Positions 41,292 to 50,814 of a stretch of 64,000 nucleotides of DNA are shown one piece after another. The notes under the pieces are model-generated. The model saw only the letters and a list, made by a program, of their open reading frames with translations. It had not been told where the DNA came from and made no database searches. The position numbers and the translations under genes were made by a program. Location of the stretch: positions 744,001 through 808,000 of the forward strand of contig CAVWCR010000003.1 of NCBI GenBank assembly GCA_963753575.1, given 5' to 3'. The stretch comes from VAZQ01 sp963753575. Its GTDB lineage: Bacteria; Pseudomonadota; Alphaproteobacteria; Rhizobiales; Xanthobacteraceae. Position 1 is the stretch's first letter. Every line of letters starts with the position of its first letter.

Positions 41292-42269
41292 CTACTGCCC
41301 CTTGATGCCTGCCGACTTGATGACCTTGCCCCATTTTTCGGTCTCGGCGGCGATGCGCTTGCCGAAATCCGCGCTCGATCCCGTTCGTATGACGGTGCCG
41401 AGCTCGGTCATACGAGCCACGATCTTCGGCATCTTGAGCACGTCATTGATCTCGTGGTTGAGCTTTTGGACGATCTCGGCGGGTGTATCCTTTGGCGCGC
41501 CAACGCCAGCCCAGATGGTGGCTTCGTAACCGGGCAGCAACTCGGCCACCGTCGGCACGTCCGGCAGCGCTGGCCAGCGCTCGGGACTGGTGACGGCCAG
41601 GGCCGTGAGCTTGCCGGCCTTGATCTGCTGAATCGACGTCGGGAGCGGGTCGAACGCGGCCTTCAGCCGCCCGCCGAACAAGTCGGTCAGCACCGCCGGG
41701 CTGCCGCGATAGGGCACGTGCAACAGTTCGACGCCCGCCATCGTCTTGAACAGCTCGCCGCCGACATGCGCGACCGTGCCGATGCCGCCAGTGCCGTAGC
41801 TGATCTCCTTCGGATGCGCCTTCGCGTAGGCGATGAACTCCGGCAGCGTCTTGGCCGGGAATGACGGTGTCACCTCCACCACCATGGGCATGTAGTAGAT
41901 GCTGGCGACCGGCGCGAGATCGCGCACCACATCGAAGCTCAGGTTCTTGTAGTAGGCCGCATTCACGGCCTGGGCGGCGGTCAGCTGCAGCAGCGTATAG
42001 CCATCGGGCGGAGAGCGGACCACGGACTCGGCCGCGATATTGCTGCCGGCGCCGGGCCGGTTCTCGACCACGAACGGCTGACCAAGGCGCTCGCTCAGCT
42101 CCTGGCCGACGAGCCGCGCGATCATGTCATTGGCGCCACCGGGCGTGAAGCCGACCACGATGCGCACAGGCCGCGCCGGATAGGCTTGCGCCCGCGCGAT
42201 CCGCGGCAGCACCGGAAGCGTCGCGGCGCCTGCGGCGAGTTGCAGAAAATGTCGGCGGCGAAGTTTCAC
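41292..42269 (-). CDS. Tripartite tricarboxylate transporter (TctC/Bug) substrate-binding protein
   Basis: A 325-residue receptor with an RRR-HFLQLAAGAATLP signal that looks Tat-compatible and cleavage near ARA-QAY. Family blocks are PVRIVVGFTPGGANDMIARL, VENRPGAGSNIAAESV and PYRGSPAVLTDLFGG. The start is a GTG at 42267-42269 with GGAGAGAACG directly upstream; an in-frame ATG ten codons earlier lacks a ribosome site. No TctAB partners nearby. The convergent SDR gene ends 13 bases away. Confidence 0.93.
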   Translation of the reverse strand: MKLRRRHFLQLAAGAATLPVLPRIARAQAYPARPVRIVVGFTPGGANDMIARLVGQELSERLGQPFVVENRPGAGSNIAAESVVRSPPDGYTLLQLTAAQAVNAAYYKNLSFDVVRDLAPVASIYYMPMVVEVTPSFPAKTLPEFIAYAKAHPKEISYGTGGIGTVAHVGGELFKTMAGVELLHVPYRGSPAVLTDLFGGRLKAAFDPLPTSIQQIKAGKLTALAVTSPERWPALPDVPTVAELLPGYEATIWAGVGAPKDTPAEIVQKLNHEINDVLKMPKIVARMTELGTVIRTGSSADFGKRIAAETEKWGKVIKSAGIKGQ

Positions 42270-42407
42270 GGCGTTCTCTCCCGACGGTGTAGCGACCATC
42301 AGCGGGTCTCGACGCCCGCCGCAATGGCCGGTCAGACAAGAGCGTACCGCGCCGCCTTGTCGGCGCGTAAGGGGTAGATGGCCGTTGTCAGTGTCGCACG
42401 GCCCGCG

Positions 42408-43265
42408 TCAATAAGGCCGCTTCTCGCCCTTCACGGTCGTGCGCAGCATCAGGCGGCGCTCGGTCGAGGGAAAATCCGTGCGCGCGTGCGAGGAGCAGCG
42501 GTTGTCCCAGAGCATGAGGTCGCCGAGGCGCCAGACGTGCTCGTAGACGAACTCCTTCTTTTCGGCGTGGTCGAACACCGCGTTGAGCAGCGGCCCGCTC
42601 TCCCCGTCCGGCATGCCGACGACGCCGACCGTCATCAGGCGATTGACGTAAACTGCCTTGCGGCCGGTGTCCTCGTTGGTGCGAAACACCGGATGCGAGC
42701 ATTCGCCGAACGCTTCGGTGCCTTTGGTATCGCCGCGCTGCACCGAGCCGTAATTGTAGTGGTGAATGGCGAGGCGGCCTTCGAGCTTGTCGCGGACCTC
42801 GGGGTCGAGCGTCTCATAGGCCGCGTAGCCGCTGGCGAACAACGTGTTGCCGCCGGCGGAGGGAATCTCGACGGAATAAAGGAGCGTCGCCTTGTCCGGC
42901 ATCTCCGAATGGATCATGTCGTGGTGGAACATCATCTCGCCGTCCGGCAGCGCCCCGATCGGCTCGCCATTCTCGCGGATGTTGGAGATCATCATGATGC
43001 CGGGCAGGATCTTGGAATAGCCCTTGGGGAAGAACTTCGGCGGCCGGCGCGGCATGCCCTGCTCGCCGAAATAGCCTGTGACGCGGATCAGGTCCTCCTG
43101 CGACAGCTTCTGGTCGGGGAAGATGATGACGATGTGGTCGAGCCAGGTCTGGTAGATCGCCTTGATGGTCTCGTCGTCGGGCTTCTCGCGCAGATCAAAG
43201 CCGCGGATTTCCGCGCCGATATGCTTGGTCAAGGGAACCACATCGAGGCGGGTCATGACGGTCAT
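42408..43265 (-). CDS. TauD/TfdA family Fe(II)/2-oxoglutarate dioxygenase
   Basis: A 285-residue relative of the enzyme at 30498. The metal triad is FHHDMIH (HxD) and SSHARTDF (distal His) with the Arg in RRLMLRTTVKG. NRLMTVGVVGMPD and EHVWRLGDLMLWDNR are conserved. Substrate unknown. The ATG has GGGAGAA upstream. It lies downstream of a divergent Ntn-type amidase relic and upstream of the TctC receptor on the same strand, so receptor and enzyme may act on one substrate. Confidence 0.92.
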   Translation of the reverse strand: MTVMTRLDVVPLTKHIGAEIRGFDLREKPDDETIKAIYQTWLDHIVIIFPDQKLSQEDLIRVTGYFGEQGMPRRPPKFFPKGYSKILPGIMMISNIRENGEPIGALPDGEMMFHHDMIHSEMPDKATLLYSVEIPSAGGNTLFASGYAAYETLDPEVRDKLEGRLAIHHYNYGSVQRGDTKGTEAFGECSHPVFRTNEDTGRKAVYVNRLMTVGVVGMPDGESGPLLNAVFDHAEKKEFVYEHVWRLGDLMLWDNRCSSHARTDFPSTERRLMLRTTVKGEKRPY

Positions 43266-43479
43266 TGCTGTTGTTCTCCCGGCGTTGGAAGGTGAAGAAT
43301 AAAGAGCCGGCCCGTTTCCCGCAACCGCGCCGGTTCCATGGCCGAGTTGACAGCCCGGAGGCAGCGGCCATTATCCAGCAGAATCGCGCCTATTTTGTAT
43401 GTGAACGTTGCGTAGGCGCGAGCAAGCTCCATAGGGACGCGATGTTGCGGCGGATATCCGCTCCTGCGCAGGACATGAC

Positions 43480-44575
43480 ATGACGACACCGCTGCCGGTG
43501 GAACTCACCACAATCCCGATCGTCGACCTGCGCGACGGCGGGCCGGTCCGCCGCGTCGGCGAGGCCAGCGTGCGGGCGCGCGGGCTGCGCGATGCCTGCG
43601 TCAACTGGCTGCCGGGCATGGCGGCGACGATGCTGCCGGTGTTCGACAAGGCGACCCGACGCTGGCTTAGGCGCTCGTGCTCGCCGTTTGTGGGCGAAGT
43701 CGAGGCGATCGCCGCGAAGCTCGGCTTCCCCGGCATCTGGTTCCTCAACGGCTGCTACCAGTGGGGCTGCACCTCGCTCGCCCGCGATCAGGGCGGCGCA
43801 CCCTGGCTCGCGCGCACGCTCGATTGGCCGTTCCCCGGACTCGGCCGCTATCTCGAAGTGGCGCGGATGCGCGGGACTGCCGGCGATTTCCACAATGTGA
43901 CCTGGCCCGGCTATGTCGGCACGCTCACGGCGTCCGCGCCCGGGCGCTTCGCGGCCTGCCTCAACCAGGCGCCGATGCGCCGCCGCACCCGGCGGCCGTG
44001 GCTGCGGCCCTACGACATCGCCATGAACGCGCGCCGCACCTGGCGCATTCGCTCGATTCCGCCCGACCATCTCCTGCGCGAGGTGTTCGAGACCTGCCGG
44101 AGCTATGGCGAGGCCAGGCAGCGGCTCGAAGTCAACGCCGGTTGCGCGCCCGGCGATCTTTACGCTCGTCGGCTGCGCTCCCGGTGAGCGCTGCGTGATC
44201 GAGCGCACGGAAGACAGCTTCAACACCCGTGACGACGAGACCTCGGCCGCGAACGACTGGCTGCAGAGCACTTGGCCGTGGGAAGCGCGCGTGCGGACCG
44301 AAGTGCTGCTCACCCGCAGCTACGAAGAGGCCGCGCAGAACAGCCGCACGCGGCGCGCCCAGATCGATGCCTGGGATGGAGAGTTCGCCGGCGAGGCATT
44401 CCGCTGGGTGGCGCCGCCCATCCTCAACACCCAGACGCGGATCGCGGTCGAGCTCTGTCCGGCGCGAGGCGTGCTGCGCGCGATCGGCTACGAGCCCGCG
44501 GCGGGGCAGGAACTGCCCGCGCCGGCGACCGCCGTCTGCGAGATAGCGCCGGTGGAGCCTGCTCACGTCAGGTAG
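43480..44575 (+). pseudogene. Acid ceramidase/NAAA-like amidase, frameshifted
   Basis: Frame 1 from ATG 43480 gives about 218 residues with CTSLARDQGGAPWLARTLDW near residue 97, the nucleophile Cys and Arg/Asp pattern of the acid-ceramidase/N-acylethanolamine amidase Ntn family. Near 44125-44140 the homology passes to frame 2 (TPVARPAIFTLVGCAPGERC onward, with CVIERTEDSF), which runs to the TGA at 44573-44575. One inserted base accounts for it. Together the frames give about 364 residues. Its 3' end overlaps the convergent DUF6295 gene by 13 bases. Confidence 0.75.
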
Positions 44576-44862
44576 GCGGGCGCGTCGTCGTACATGCCCT
44601 CGAGGCCGTGCTCCTTCTCGCCGTTCTCGAGCGCGGCGAGGATTTGCTTGACCAGTTCGCGCGCGGCGCTGGCGGAGAGCTCGACCGCGACCCGCTCGCG
44701 GGAGCCGTCGGCCTCGTTGACGAAGTCGATGCCGAGCGCGTGGTCGAACGGCGCATGGTAGGGATGATCATAATAGATGTTGGCGGTGTCGATCTTCATC
44801 CAGCCCTTGGCGCCTTTCGCGCTGCCGGCGAGCGCTGCTTTCTTGACGATATAGGAACACAT
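44563..44862 (-). CDS. DUF6295 family protein
   Basis: A 99-residue protein starting MCSYIVKKAALAGSAKGAKG, with YYDHPYHAPFDHALGIDFVNE and a helical RERVAVELSASAARELVKQI segment. It fits the small DUF6295 proteins seen in actinobacteria and rhizobia; no function is known. No signal peptide. The DLH gene lies 32 bases upstream on the same strand, so the two are likely co-transcribed. Confidence 0.8.
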   Translation of the reverse strand: MCSYIVKKAALAGSAKGAKGWMKIDTANIYYDHPYHAPFDHALGIDFVNEADGSRERVAVELSASAARELVKQILAALENGEKEHGLEGMYDDAPAYLT

Positions 44863-44894
44863 GACGGTCTCCTGAATCTGCTTGGGGTGATGCC

Positions 44895-45668
44895 TCAGGC
44901 CGCCTGCGGCTTGGTAGCTGCAGCGACGAGATGCTTGTCGAGGAAGGCGAAGACTTTCTGCCAGGCATCCGTCGCCTGCTCCGGCCGATAGGCGGGGCGG
45001 CCCCAGTCGAAGAAGGAATGGCCGGCGCCGTCGTAGCGGTGGAATTCATATGTCTTTCCATACCGCTTGAGCGTCTCCTCGGTGCGGTTGACGTCATCGC
45101 GCGTCGGATTCTTGTCGTCGTTGCCGAAGATGCCGAGTAGCGGACAGGAGAGCTTCTCGGTGTATTCGATCGGCGCCACCGGGCGCTTCGGCGTGATATC
45201 AGCCGGATTGTTGACGATCACGCGGCCGCCCCAGCAATCGACCGCGGCGTCGATTTCGGGGATGGTGCAGGCGGCGAGATAGGTGTGGCGGCCGCCCGAG
45301 CAGAAGCCGATCACGCCGATGCGGCCCGATGCGTTCGGCTGCGCGCGCAGGAACGCCATGCACGCCGCGACATCGCCCGTCACCTCGGCGTCGGAGGCGC
45401 CGCCCTGCGGGCGCGCCCGCGCCGTCACGTCGTCCGGGCTGCCGGGGCCGAAGCGCGCAAACAGATGCGGCGCGATCGCCGCGTAGCCGTGATGGGCAAA
45501 CCTGCGCACCACCTCGGTGATCCATTCGTCCCAGCCGGGCATGTGATGGATGACGACGACGCCGGGCACTTTGCCTGGGCGCGTGGGACGCGCGTAATAG
45601 GCCTCGCTCTCAAAGTTCCCGTGTCCCCGGAACGAGACTGTTTCCGCCTGCAAGCCTTGGTACGCCAT
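44895..45668 (-). CDS. Dienelactone hydrolase family protein
   Basis: A 257-residue alpha/beta hydrolase. The nucleophile elbow GFCSGG has Cys as in true DLH; the acid lies in GIFGNDDKNPTRDD and the His in GAGHSFFDWGRPAYR. Oxyanion region VVVIHHMPGWDEW. It probably opens a lactone or hydrolyses an ester in aromatic catabolism. It heads a two-gene unit with the DUF6295 gene. Confidence 0.9.
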   Translation of the reverse strand: MAYQGLQAETVSFRGHGNFESEAYYARPTRPGKVPGVVVIHHMPGWDEWITEVVRRFAHHGYAAIAPHLFARFGPGSPDDVTARARPQGGASDAEVTGDVAACMAFLRAQPNASGRIGVIGFCSGGRHTYLAACTIPEIDAAVDCWGGRVIVNNPADITPKRPVAPIEYTEKLSCPLLGIFGNDDKNPTRDDVNRTEETLKRYGKTYEFHRYDGAGHSFFDWGRPAYRPEQATDAWQKVFAFLDKHLVAAATKPQAA

Positions 45669-45753
45669 TCTGCTCCCCGGACGCGTTCGCCGCGCCGATC
45701 ATTATAGGCGGCCGGGGAGGACGCTCAACCGCGCCGTGCCCCATCGCGAGGCT

Positions 45754-46122
45754 CTAAGTCCCGCAGCGGTGAAGGACCGCCGGCGAGGTGTGGTCCTGGT
45801 CGTCGAAGTCGAGCGTGTTCTCGTCGCGCTGCGTGAACGTCACGTCGCCGAGGAGGGTCAGGTCGCCCGCCATCTTGCACTCGACCTGGACCAGGAAGGC
45901 GCGGCCGTCGCGGTGCTTATTGAGGATGGCGCAGGAGCCCATGCTCGATACGATATTCTGGCGCGTGATCTTCACCTGCAGGTCGGTGCGCTTGGAGGCG
46001 TCGCCCCTGCAGGCCTGGTCCTTGGTATAGAGGCCCACGATCGGGAACTCGTCGTCGCCCGCCGCGGCCGGCATTGAAGCACCTCCTGCGATCACGATAG
46101 CGACCGCCACACTGCGAGCCAT
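45754..46122 (-). CDS. Small exported protein of unknown function
   Basis: A 122-residue protein with a signal peptide cleaved near AAA-GDD. Four Cys (DQACRG, SSMGSCAIL, VECKM, HRCGT) suggest two disulfides in the periplasm. The sequence reads as a compact beta fold: DLQVKITRQNIVSSMGSC, LVQVECKMAG, VTFTQRDENTLDF. The upstream open frame is antisense noise. I do not recognise the family, although it resembles rhizobial hypothetical exported proteins. Confidence 0.7.
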   Translation of the reverse strand: MARSVAVAIVIAGGASMPAAAGDDEFPIVGLYTKDQACRGDASKRTDLQVKITRQNIVSSMGSCAILNKHRDGRAFLVQVECKMAGDLTLLGDVTFTQRDENTLDFDDQDHTSPAVLHRCGT

Positions 46123-46392
46123 GTTGCTGAGCACGGACCCCACCCCTGGTGCGTCGAATCCACTGGCCACTTTTTTAGCCGACGCCCGGCGGGCGGCCAA
46201 CCGCCAGCATGTCGCGCTGTGCATAGTTAAGGGCGCCGCCCGCGGTAAGTTTCTGCCTGTAACGGAACCCATGCCGCCGTCGTACCTGTGGACAGGGCCG
46301 CCGGCCAAAGCGGCCTTCACGTCTGCGTGGGCCGCGGCATGGGGTGCTCTTGCCCCTGGGCAGCCCGCACTCCGATATGGTAGGCGCCGCAT

Positions 46393-47286
46393 ATGCTGAC
46401 GTCGCTCAAGCTTTGGCGTGACAACCGCGGCCGGCTCTCCGCGCTGCGGATTGCCGCGCTCGCGCTCCTCCTGCTGCCGATCGGGCTCGCGCTGACGGCA
46501 CCTTATACGTCGGAGGAGTTCGCCGCGCGGCCGTTCAACGACCTGATCCACCGCGCCGGCTACTGGGCGCTGATGTTCATCATCATCTCGCTCGCAATCA
46601 CGCCGCTGCGGCGGGTCGCGCGCTTCGGCTCGCTCGTCGACGTGCGCCGCATGATCGGGGTCGGCGCCTTCTGCTACGCGACGGCGCATATCCTGCTCTT
46701 CATCACGAATGAGAAGTTCAACCTCGTCAAGGTTGCAAGCGAGATTGTGCTGCGGCTCTACCTCACCATCGGTTTCGTGGCGCTCCTTGGCCTGACGGCG
46801 CTTGCGGTCACCTCGACCGACGGCATGGTGCGGAGGCTCGGCGGGCGGCGCTGGCAGAGGCTGCACCGGCTCATCTATGGGATCGTGCTGCTCGGGCTCC
46901 TTCATTTCTTTATACAGACCAAGCTCGATGTCTGGTGGCCGACCCTGGTCGCGGGCCTCGTCGGCTGGCTACTCGGCTATCGCCTGTTGGTGCGGGGACG
47001 CAGCGGCGAGCCGTCCGCCGTCATGCTGCTTGCCCTGACGCTCGTGGTCACAGCGCTCACCTTCATCTGCGAAGCGGTCGGCATTGCCATCGCGTTCCAC
47101 ACCACGCCCTGGATGGTGCTGCAGATGGCGTTCGACGTCGATCTTGCGACGCTCGACCTGCGGCCCGGCTGGCTGGTGCTGGTCGCGGGTCTCTGCGTCG
47201 TCGTGCTCGATCTGGTGCGTGCGCGCATGCGCAAGCCGCGTGGGCGGGCGCCCGTCGCCGCCAAGGCGGTGCGGGAACCGGCCTGA
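46393..47286 (+). CDS. msrQ: Haem-binding membrane protein MsrQ (YedZ-like)
   Basis: A 297-residue protein with six main hydrophobic segments and the ferric-reductase-like core: HRAGYWALMFIIISLAITPLRR, AHILLFI, WQRLHRLIYG and LLHFF with the haem-ligand His residues. MsrQ passes electrons to the periplasmic methionine sulfoxide reductase MsrP. MsrP is not in the neighbourhood, and this protein has about 80 extra C-terminal residues with two more hydrophobic segments, so the partner could differ. Confidence 0.85.
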   Translation: MLTSLKLWRDNRGRLSALRIAALALLLLPIGLALTAPYTSEEFAARPFNDLIHRAGYWALMFIIISLAITPLRRVARFGSLVDVRRMIGVGAFCYATAHILLFITNEKFNLVKVASEIVLRLYLTIGFVALLGLTALAVTSTDGMVRRLGGRRWQRLHRLIYGIVLLGLLHFFIQTKLDVWWPTLVAGLVGWLLGYRLLVRGRSGEPSAVMLLALTLVVTALTFICEAVGIAIAFHTTPWMVLQMAFDVDLATLDLRPGWLVLVAGLCVVVLDLVRARMRKPRGRAPVAAKAVREPA

Positions 47287-47393
47287 GCGTCATCCTTTAC
47301 GGCGAGGCTGACGCGCCATCGCCATGATTGCGCGTCACAACGGCGCCGCCCGCCCGATGTCACATCCGACCGTCGCACAAAGGAGCATCCCCG

Positions 47394-48017
47394 ATGGCTC
47401 AGCTCACGCTCTATCATGCGGTTCCCTCGCGCTCGATGATCGCGCGCTGGATGCTGGAGGAGGTTGGCGAGCCCTACGACATTCACCTGATAGACTTGGC
47501 CAAAGGCGAAGGCCTCGCCGCCGACTATCGCGCCGTCAACCCGATGGGCAAGGTGCCGGCGCTGCGCCATGGCGACGTGGTGATCACCGAGACGGCGGCG
47601 ATCTGCACTTATCTGGCAGACACGTTCCCAAAGGCCTCGCTGAGCGTGCCGATCGGCGATCCGCGCCGCGGGCTCTATCTCAAGTGGCTGTTCTTCGGGC
47701 CGAGTTGTATCGAGCCGGCGATGATCGACCGCGCCTATCCGCGCCAGGAGGCGCCGCGGCGCGGCACGCTCGGCTACGGCGATTTCGAGACCGCGATGGA
47801 CGTCGCCGCCAAGGGCGTGGCGGCGGGTCGCTGCCTGATGGGCGAGCAGTTCACCGCCGCCGACGTGGTGGTCGGCTCGACGCTGCGCTGGGGCCTGATG
47901 TTCAAGCTCATTCCCGAGCGGCCGGAGTTCGCCGCCTATGTGGGCCGGCTGGGCGAGCGCGCCGCGCTCAAGCGCGCCGACGCCAAGGACCAGGAGCTGA
48001 TGCCGGCGCCGGCGTGA
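47394..48017 (+). CDS. Glutathione S-transferase family protein
   Basis: A 207-residue GST. The thioredoxin-like N-domain has HAVPSRSMIARWMLEEVG (Ser active site), VNPMGKVPALRHGD (cis-Pro) and ITETAAICTYLAD (glutathione gamma-Glu site). The helical C-domain has EQFTAADVVVGSTL. The ATG at 47394 has AAAGGAG upstream. No operon partner. Confidence 0.93.
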   Translation: MAQLTLYHAVPSRSMIARWMLEEVGEPYDIHLIDLAKGEGLAADYRAVNPMGKVPALRHGDVVITETAAICTYLADTFPKASLSVPIGDPRRGLYLKWLFFGPSCIEPAMIDRAYPRQEAPRRGTLGYGDFETAMDVAAKGVAAGRCLMGEQFTAADVVVGSTLRWGLMFKLIPERPEFAAYVGRLGERAALKRADAKDQELMPAPA

Positions 48018-48134
48018 TGTGGAGGTTATTGAAATCGCGCGCATTCTTGGTTTGGTTTCGATTTGTAAGAAATCTGCGACATCGCAGCATTGCTGATCGC
48101 CGCAATTGGCGCGCCACGCGCGACGCGGGCTCCG

Positions 48135-48280
48135 TTACCCTCCCCTGGAGGGGGAGGGGGGAGGGTCGACCGCCGGAGTGAAACGAAGGCGGTCGGGGTG
48201 GGGTGAACTCACTTGGCGCTTCGCGCTCACCCCACCCCGCTCGCTGGCGCTCGCGACCCTCCCCCTCCAGGGGAGGGTTA
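48135..48280. repeat. Multi-stem palindromic repeat
   Basis: The outer arms TACCCTCCCCTGGAGGGGGA and its complement enclose an inner stem CGGGGTGGGGTGA / TCACCCCACCCCG. The sequence is common in rhizobial intergenic DNA. It can form a large cruciform or RNA hairpin. Confidence 0.85.
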
Positions 48281-48414
48281 AGAGCCCGCGGCGCTCGTGT
48301 TCGTGCCCATGCGCGGATAACGGCCGTTGCGCATTCCCTATTCAATCTTCAAACAGCCTCGAGCCTTCGTCAGGCCCGTCTTGATCGAGTCAACAAATTG
48401 ATCGAGCCCGTAGC

Positions 48415-48442
48415 CCCGGATTGAGCGCACGCGAAATCCGGG
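48415..48442. repeat. CCCGG-type hairpin, copy 1
   Basis: CCCGGATT at 48415-48422 pairs with AATCCGGG at 48435-48442 around a 12-nt GAGCGCACGCGA loop. The same design occurs at 58293, 59992 and 60043. Confidence 0.75.
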
Positions 48443-48589
48443 AACGGTATCGCGGCTTGCCGGTCGCTCCCACTACGGTCGTGCGCAACCCTCTCCCGTC
48501 GTCTTCGCGCAGGCCGGGACCCATAACCACCGGTCTTTCGGTTATTTCAAACGTCATCGTCCCATCACCGCTGCTGCGGCGTATGGGTT

Positions 48590-48605
48590 CCCCGCCTGCG
48601 CGGGG
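48590..48605. repeat. Short GC hairpin
   Basis: CCCCGCCTGCGCGGGG is a near-perfect palindrome of a type frequent between rhizobial genes. Confidence 0.6.
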
Positions 48606-49206
48606 ACGACAGCGGAGAGGTGCGTGCACGTGTGACCGTCATACTCGCCCGCGGCATTTCACCTGCTCACTTTGCTTACCTGTTCACTTTTCAAACAGCC
48701 TGCGGCCTTCAATAAGGTCGCATAAGTCATGTCGCATAAGTCAAACTGAGACCGTCCCCTGTTGCTTTGCTTGGGCGCGGGGGTTCGCCCGTCTTCCACT
48801 GTCCTCACCGCCCCTCAATCGAGGGGGATGGCGCGCCGACAAGGCGCAGTGCCCGGATTGCTCCGAGCGATGTCCGGCTGCGGCCGGACCCTGGTGCATG
48901 GCGATGCGCCCGCGCCTCTCGGCGCGCCAACGCGGCATCTTGGCTTATCGCCTTTGACGGTGGTCGGACCGGGCCGGCTCCATAGTGGCCGACGAGGCTG
49001 CCCGAGTACCGCCCGGGGACGGGGTCTGCGTCATCACCCCGCTCGCGGGTGCCGCTCCCGCTCCCCGCCTGGCGAACGCCTCCGGAAGGCGCCCCTCGAA
49101 CACGGAACGGGATTGCATTACTTCATAGTAAAAAATTCCCGGCGTAAAGTCACATTTATGTGACTGTAAGCAAAGTCCGGTGCGCGCAACGCAGCGCGCG
49201 GGCCAG

Positions 49207-49778
49207 TCAACGTGCCTTCTTGCACTTCATCTCCGGAGCGCCGTGGCCCCAGGTCACCAGCGCTTCTCCCTGATGCTCCCACAGGGTCTCGTTTCGACCT
49301 TGGTATTTTGCGCCGCTTCCGGAAGGCTCAAGATACATCAGCGATACACTGTCACCGCGCTCGGCGATCAGCGTGGGCGGATCGGTCTGGAAATAGGTGA
49401 CGACAATCTCGTTTGCCCGCGAGCCGTTACAGGCGAAGACGTCACGCACGCACGCTTGTCGTCGCTCTTCCAGCATTCATCGCGTCCCTTGATCCAGCCG
49501 CGCTGCTCGGCGCGCAACGTCGGCGGTCGCTCGTTCCTGGCCTTCCTCTCGGCGGCCGAATAGACGTCCGCCAGCGTACGGTCGAGCTTTGAAAGGCCGC
49601 GGTCGCGACAGATCAGCGCTTGGATGCTGCCGGCCGCTGCTTTCTTACAGTTGAAAGAGGGCCCCTGCGCCAGGGCCGTGCCGCCGCACCAGACGGTCGT
49701 TGCGAGAACGACGGACGACAGAGCTGCGAGCCGAAGAATTCTCACGATGTTCCTCCGGCGCTGATCAAGGTCCGGCAT
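49207..49778 (-). pseudogene. LprI-like (DUF1311) exported protein, frameshifted at a 4-nt repeat
   Basis: The first frame, from 49778, has a signal peptide (cleavage near ALA-QGP) and an LprI-type Cys pattern: NCKKAAAGSIQALICRDRGL, LDRTLADVYSAAERKAR, LRAEQRGWIKGRDECWKSDD. At a (CACG)3 run (49443-49454) homology passes to the frame reading RDVFACNGSRANEIVVTYF, then a MliC-like part ending WGHGAPEMKC. Four copies of the 4-nt unit would restore the frame. The full protein would be about 190 residues, perhaps a lysozyme inhibitor. Confidence 0.75.
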
Positions 49779-49804
49779 GCGCTGCCGGACTTGCGCCGCA
49801 TCCG

Positions 49805-50506
49805 CTACGACGCCATCCGGCCCTCGCCGCGCAGGCGGTTGAGGATCGCGAGCGTGCGCTCAAGTCCAAAGGCGCGGGCCTCGGCATCGAACGCCTTGCT
49901 GCTCGGCATCATGTAGCCGTGCTCGACGCCCGGAAAGACATGCACCTCGACGTTCGGCATTTGCAGGGCCCGATAGGCGGCGAGCACCGCGGGCGGCGCG
50001 AGATGATCGCGGTCGCCCCACATCAGGCACACCGGCGCGGTGACATCCTTGAGGTCGGCGAGGAAATCCCCCATCTGCGAGCCGTGGCAGGAGAGGCCGG
50101 CGTCGTAGCCGAGCCGCTTGGGCCCGATGATCGCGTAGGGGCCGCCGTAGCAGAAGCCGATCACGGCGGCGCGGCCGTTCGATTGCGGCAGGCGGCGAAT
50201 GGCGGCGAGGGTATCGGCGAGATCGGCCTCGCCCGCCTTGAGCCGCTCGAGCCGCGGCTGCGAGCGTTCGGCGGCGCGCTTATCGTCGCGTCCGAGCGGG
50301 CCGGGGATATTGCGCCAGAACAGATCGGGCGCCGCCGCCACAAAGCCGTGGCCGGCGAACTCATCGGCGAGCGCGCGCAGGTCGGCGTCGACACCATGCA
50401 CCGCTGAGGCGAGCACGATCGCCGGGTGCTGACCCGACGCGGCGGGCAGCGCGAGGTAGCAGTCGAATGCGCCGCCTGAGCGCGCGGGGATGCGGATGGT
50501 CGTCAC
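49805..50506 (-). CDS. Dienelactone hydrolase family protein
   Basis: A 233-residue alpha/beta hydrolase with nucleophile elbow GFCYGG (Cys), acid in LMWGDRDHLAPP and His in GVEHGYMMP. The oxyanion segment is VLASAVHGVDADLR. Related to the DLH at 44895 but clearly distinct. The ATG at 50504-50506 begins a lone gene that is divergent from the ATPase-like gene. Confidence 0.9.
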   Translation of the reverse strand: MTTIRIPARSGGAFDCYLALPAASGQHPAIVLASAVHGVDADLRALADEFAGHGFVAAAPDLFWRNIPGPLGRDDKRAAERSQPRLERLKAGEADLADTLAAIRRLPQSNGRAAVIGFCYGGPYAIIGPKRLGYDAGLSCHGSQMGDFLADLKDVTAPVCLMWGDRDHLAPPAVLAAYRALQMPNVEVHVFPGVEHGYMMPSSKAFDAEARAFGLERTLAILNRLRGEGRMAS

Positions 50507-50814
50507 GGGCGAGCCTCATTCATGTGATGCCGCAACCTTAGAGCAGGATCCTGCAAGTGGAAACCGGACGCCCGCGCGCGATGCACGGGCGGGCATAGAA
50601 TCCTAGCCGAACATTGGCGCTGCCAGACAAGAGTGCAGTGGAAGCTCTGCAACCTGAAAGAACAAGCAACTCGACGAACAGCTTCCGCGCCAAAAATATT
50701 CTAAACTACCTATCGCGATACCGCGAGGACCCCGAACTACTGCAAAATATCAGTATATGCGAGAGACTTCCTTTACGGCCGGCAGTGCATGGTCCTTCGC
50801 AGGACGGACCTTCG

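Larger units (their letters stand above)
48018..49206. other. 1.2-kb intergenic region built of repeats
   Basis: No ORF here has coding character. It holds a 146-bp multi-stem palindrome (48135-48280), two short GC hairpins (48415-48442 and 48590-48605), a direct repeat of GTCGCATAAGTCA (48718-48744) and two related TTCAAACAGCCT segments near 48346 and 48691. The stretch 48760-49120 has no clear repeat or gene. It reads like an accumulation site for non-coding repeats. Confidence 0.6.

Noticed and set aside
46121..46399. Plus-strand ORF between the small exported protein and msrQ
   Set aside because: It overlaps the signal-peptide start of the minus gene, has no ribosome site and no recognisable sequence.
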